Positions 61,672-64,000 of a DNA stretch of 64,000 bases are shown in pieces (position 1 is the first letter of the stretch; the number at the start of each line of letters is the position of its first letter). The notes under the pieces were generated by a model, which saw nothing but the letters and a program-made list of their open reading frames with translations, did not search any database and was not told where the DNA came from. The position numbers and the translations under genes were made by a program. This DNA is from Moraxella sp. (GTDB lineage Bacteria; Pseudomonadota; Gammaproteobacteria; Pseudomonadales; Moraxellaceae). The stretch spans positions 1 to 64,000 of the forward strand of contig JAUNDZ010000001.1 in assembly GCA_030525825.1 (NCBI GenBank), in the 5' to 3' direction.

Positions 61672-62559
61672 ATGCAATTTAATCGTATCGGCATCGTTGG
61701 TCTTGGTAATATGGGGCTGGCAATGGCAATCAATCTGATTAAAAAAGGTATGAATGTGTCTGGCTTTGACATCTCTTCTGCTGCGATTGATAATGCCAAA
61801 AAACACCATGTTGCCACTTGCAAGAGCCTAAGTGAACTAATAGAGCATGCTGATGTCATTATATTATCTCTACCTAAGGCGGAGCATGTGCAGGTGATTT
61901 GCTTGGGTGATGGTGGTATCATCAATCAAAAAAAGCCACAGCTGATTGTCATCGATACCACCACATCAACACCAGATGTCAGCCGTCAGATATATGATGA
62001 GTTTGTCAAACATGATATGGTATTTGTTGATGCTCCTGTCTCAGGCGGTCCAAAGGGAGCGATAACTGGCACGATGAGCATGGTGGTGGGGGCGGATGAT
62101 GATGTCTATCAGACTGTTTTCCCACTACTTGAACTGATGAGTGAAAGACGGGTGCATGTTGGCAAGGTGGGTGCGGGAAATGTGGTGAAAATTGGCAACA
62201 ACCTATTGGCCGCCGCCCATCTTATTACCACGGCTGAGATGGTATCTCTTGCCTATCATGCAGGTGTTCACCCTAACAAGTTTTTGCAGGGGCTTAATCA
62301 GGGTTCAGGTAGAAGTGCGGTTAGTGAAGTGAATTTTCCTACTTGGGTGTTGAATCATGCTTATGACTCTGGTTTTAGCATGGGCTTGATGCGAAAAGAT
62401 GTGGGTTTGGCAAAACAAATGGCTGATGATTTGGGTTTGGAGTTGCCCATTGTAAAAAATATAGCCAAGATATGGCAAAGTAGTCGTCATGTATTAGAAG
62501 ATGAGCGAGATTTTAATGAGATGGTTAAATTAACGGACAAAATATTCAATGGGAGATGA
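61672..62559 (+). CDS. 3-hydroxyisobutyrate dehydrogenase-family oxidoreductase
   Basis: 295 residues from the ATG with AAGGAG six bases upstream (an ATG 18 bases earlier contains that site). GIVGLGNMGLAMAINLIKKG is the NAD(P)-binding motif, VDAPVSGGPKGAITGTMSMV the substrate loop and GAGNVVKIGNNLLAAAH carries the catalytic Lys. Members reduce or oxidise beta-hydroxyacids such as 3-hydroxyisobutyrate, tartronate semialdehyde or succinic semialdehyde. The next gene is an aldehyde dehydrogenase, so the pair probably oxidises one hydroxy acid or alcohol to an acid. Exact substrate unknown. Confidence 0.85.
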   Translation: MQFNRIGIVGLGNMGLAMAINLIKKGMNVSGFDISSAAIDNAKKHHVATCKSLSELIEHADVIILSLPKAEHVQVICLGDGGIINQKKPQLIVIDTTTSTPDVSRQIYDEFVKHDMVFVDAPVSGGPKGAITGTMSMVVGADDDVYQTVFPLLELMSERRVHVGKVGAGNVVKIGNNLLAAAHLITTAEMVSLAYHAGVHPNKFLQGLNQGSGRSAVSEVNFPTWVLNHAYDSGFSMGLMRKDVGLAKQMADDLGLELPIVKNIAKIWQSSRHVLEDERDFNEMVKLTDKIFNGR

Positions 62560-62562
62560 TGG

Positions 62563-64000
62563 ATGATAAATAAGTGTTTATTGGATTTGATTCGTCAAAT
62601 TTGCCCTGAATTTCAGGAAGTGGCAAGTTATGTCAATGGCGAATGGCGTACAGGCACGGGTGATGGCATTGTGGTAAAGTTTGCTCACGATGGGAGTGAT
62701 ATGCTTAGTTACCAAGATGCTGATATGAATCTGGTAGAAGAATTAACCCATATCACACAATCTGCCCAATCACAGTGGATGTCTTTGACGGCATTTCAGC
62801 GGGGGCAAGTCATCCATAAAATCGGTGATGAGATTTTGGGGCTGGCAGATACACTTGCCATGATTGAGTGTATCTCTGCCAACAAACCCATTCGTGATGC
62901 TCGGGGTGAAGTCATCAAAGTCGCTGAGATGTTTCATTATTATGCAGGGTGGGCGGATAAAATTCATGGCGATGTGATTAGCGTGCCAACCACTCATCTA
63001 AACTATGTGGTGTATGAACCACTGGGTACCGTACTACAAATCACACCATGGAATGCCCCTATATTTACCTGTGGCTGGCAAATTGCCCCCGCAATTACCG
63101 CTGGTAATGCAGTGATTTTAAAACCCTCGGAGCTGACACCCATCACATCACTATTGGTGGCATATCTGGCCGAAAAGGTGGGCGTCCCAAAAGGTCTCAT
63201 CAATGTACTGTCTGGCTATGGTCATACCATTGCACAGGCAGTTATAGAGCAAGGCGATATACAAAAAGTGGTATTTGTTGGTTCAGTATCCACGGGACAA
63301 AAAATCGCCACTGCTGCTGCAAAGAAGGGTATTCCTTGTGTGTTGGAGCTTGGTGGTAAGTCTGCCAACATTGTTTTTGCTGATGCTGATTATGATAAGG
63401 CACTTAGGGGTGCACAAAACGCTATTTTTGCCAATGCAGGGCAGTCTTGTGTTGCAGGTTCAAGACTGCTTATACAATCGTCGATTTTCGATCGATTTGT
63501 TAAAGATTTGGCAGCATCAACACACAAATTTAAGGTGGGCAATCCAATCAGTCCTGATACGCAAATCTCCCCTGTTAATAATGCCAAACAATATCAGCAC
63601 ATTTGTAGCATGATTCGTGCAGCTATCAAAGATGGTGCAAAACTGGCTGATGGCAATATCAATCCCATTCCGCAATCAGATGGCTATTATATCAATCCTA
63701 CTGTGTTGATTGGAGACAATCATATGGATTGTGCTAAAACGGAAATTTTTGGACCTGTGGTGATTGCCATGCCGTTTGACAAAGAAGAAGATGCCATTGC
63801 TATTGCCAATGATAGCCGATTTGGTTTGGCGGCAGCGGTATGGACAAGTGATGTGAGCAGGTCTCAAAGAGTAGTTAGGGCGTTAAAGGCAGGTACAATC
63901 TGGGTAAATGGCTATAAAACCATTCATGTGAGTTCGCCTTTTGGTGGCTGTAAAGATAGTGGTTATGGGCGTTCATCAGGACTTTCTGCCTTGCATGCTT
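62563..64000 (+). CDS. aldehyde dehydrogenase (3' end outside window)
   Basis: 479 codons are visible without a stop; the gene continues past the window. Start ATG 62563 after GGGAG, four bases past the dehydrogenase stop. PLGTVLQITPWNAPIFTCGW, ILKPSELTPITSLLVAYL, VFVGSVSTGQKIATAAAKKG, LELGGKSANIVFADAD (catalytic Glu) and NAGQSCVAGSRLL (catalytic Cys), EIFGPVVIAMPF and ALKAGTIWVNGYK are all canonical ALDH motifs. It oxidises an aldehyde with NAD(P)+; class resembles betaine/gamma-aminobutyraldehyde or semialdehyde dehydrogenases. Co-transcribed with the upstream gene. Confidence 0.9.
   Translation, partial: MINKCLLDLIRQICPEFQEVASYVNGEWRTGTGDGIVVKFAHDGSDMLSYQDADMNLVEELTHITQSAQSQWMSLTAFQRGQVIHKIGDEILGLADTLAMIECISANKPIRDARGEVIKVAEMFHYYAGWADKIHGDVISVPTTHLNYVVYEPLGTVLQITPWNAPIFTCGWQIAPAITAGNAVILKPSELTPITSLLVAYLAEKVGVPKGLINVLSGYGHTIAQAVIEQGDIQKVVFVGSVSTGQKIATAAAKKGIPCVLELGGKSANIVFADADYDKALRGAQNAIFANAGQSCVAGSRLLIQSSIFDRFVKDLAASTHKFKVGNPISPDTQISPVNNAKQYQHICSMIRAAIKDGAKLADGNINPIPQSDGYYINPTVLIGDNHMDCAKTEIFGPVVIAMPFDKEEDAIAIANDSRFGLAAAVWTSDVSRSQRVVRALKAGTIWVNGYKTIHVSSPFGGCKDSGYGRSSGLSALHA

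Overview
The window is the right part of an integrated, P1-like contractile-tailed prophage (about bases 1-54,660), followed by ordinary chromosome (55,193-64,000). The host genes (obg, proB, fetAB, hemE, a LysR regulator diverging from a dehydrogenase/aldehyde dehydrogenase pair) and the moderate-to-low G+C point to a gammaproteobacterium of the Moraxellaceae, most likely Moraxella. That placement is inference from gene content and codon use, not a database match. The left prophage end lies outside the window.

Bases 1-6,904 hold early genes in a tightly overlapping (ATGA-type) operon: a replication protein tail, a P-like replication protein, a RuvC-like resolvase, HNH-like and NinB-like recombination proteins, an AP2/HNH homing-type protein, a dATP/dGTP pyrophosphohydrolase-like protein, an XRE regulator and a small-terminase-like protein. 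Inside it sits a self-contained antirepressor module (2,295-3,368): a sigma70 promoter, a leader ORF, a C4-type antisense RNA candidate and a BRO-N antirepressor, flanked by a perfect 19-bp inverted repeat.

Bases 6,918-53,330 are late genes, all on the plus strand: membrane/lysis proteins, prohead-protease-like protein, portal, tube-like proteins, M15 endolysin, baseplate wedge proteins, a tape-measure/peptidoglycan-hydrolase protein, huge DarA-like and DarB-like injected antirestriction proteins (the second broken by a frameshift), large terminase, tail fibres and chaperone, a toxin-antitoxin-like pair, spike, major capsid and tail sheath. A tyrosine integrase on the minus strand closes the prophage.

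The main new observation is a family of ten late promoters. Each late transcription unit begins with a box (T/C/A)GGAAC(A/G) placed at a fixed distance, 28 +/- 1 nt, from a -10 hexamer, with no -35. All ten lie at operon boundaries, and every GGAAC I checked inside genes lacks the downstream -10. In six of the ten, an intrinsic terminator for the upstream operon is folded into the promoter itself, either between box and -10 or across the start site. This would let read-through transcripts stop while transcripts starting there escape. The arrangement resembles the logic of P1 late promoters (activator plus -10) with a different sequence, and predicts a phage-encoded activator not yet identified.

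The chromosomal segment shows standard housekeeping genes; the prophage/chromosome junction must lie in the gene-free 54,658-55,192 stretch, where no tRNA or obvious att core was found.
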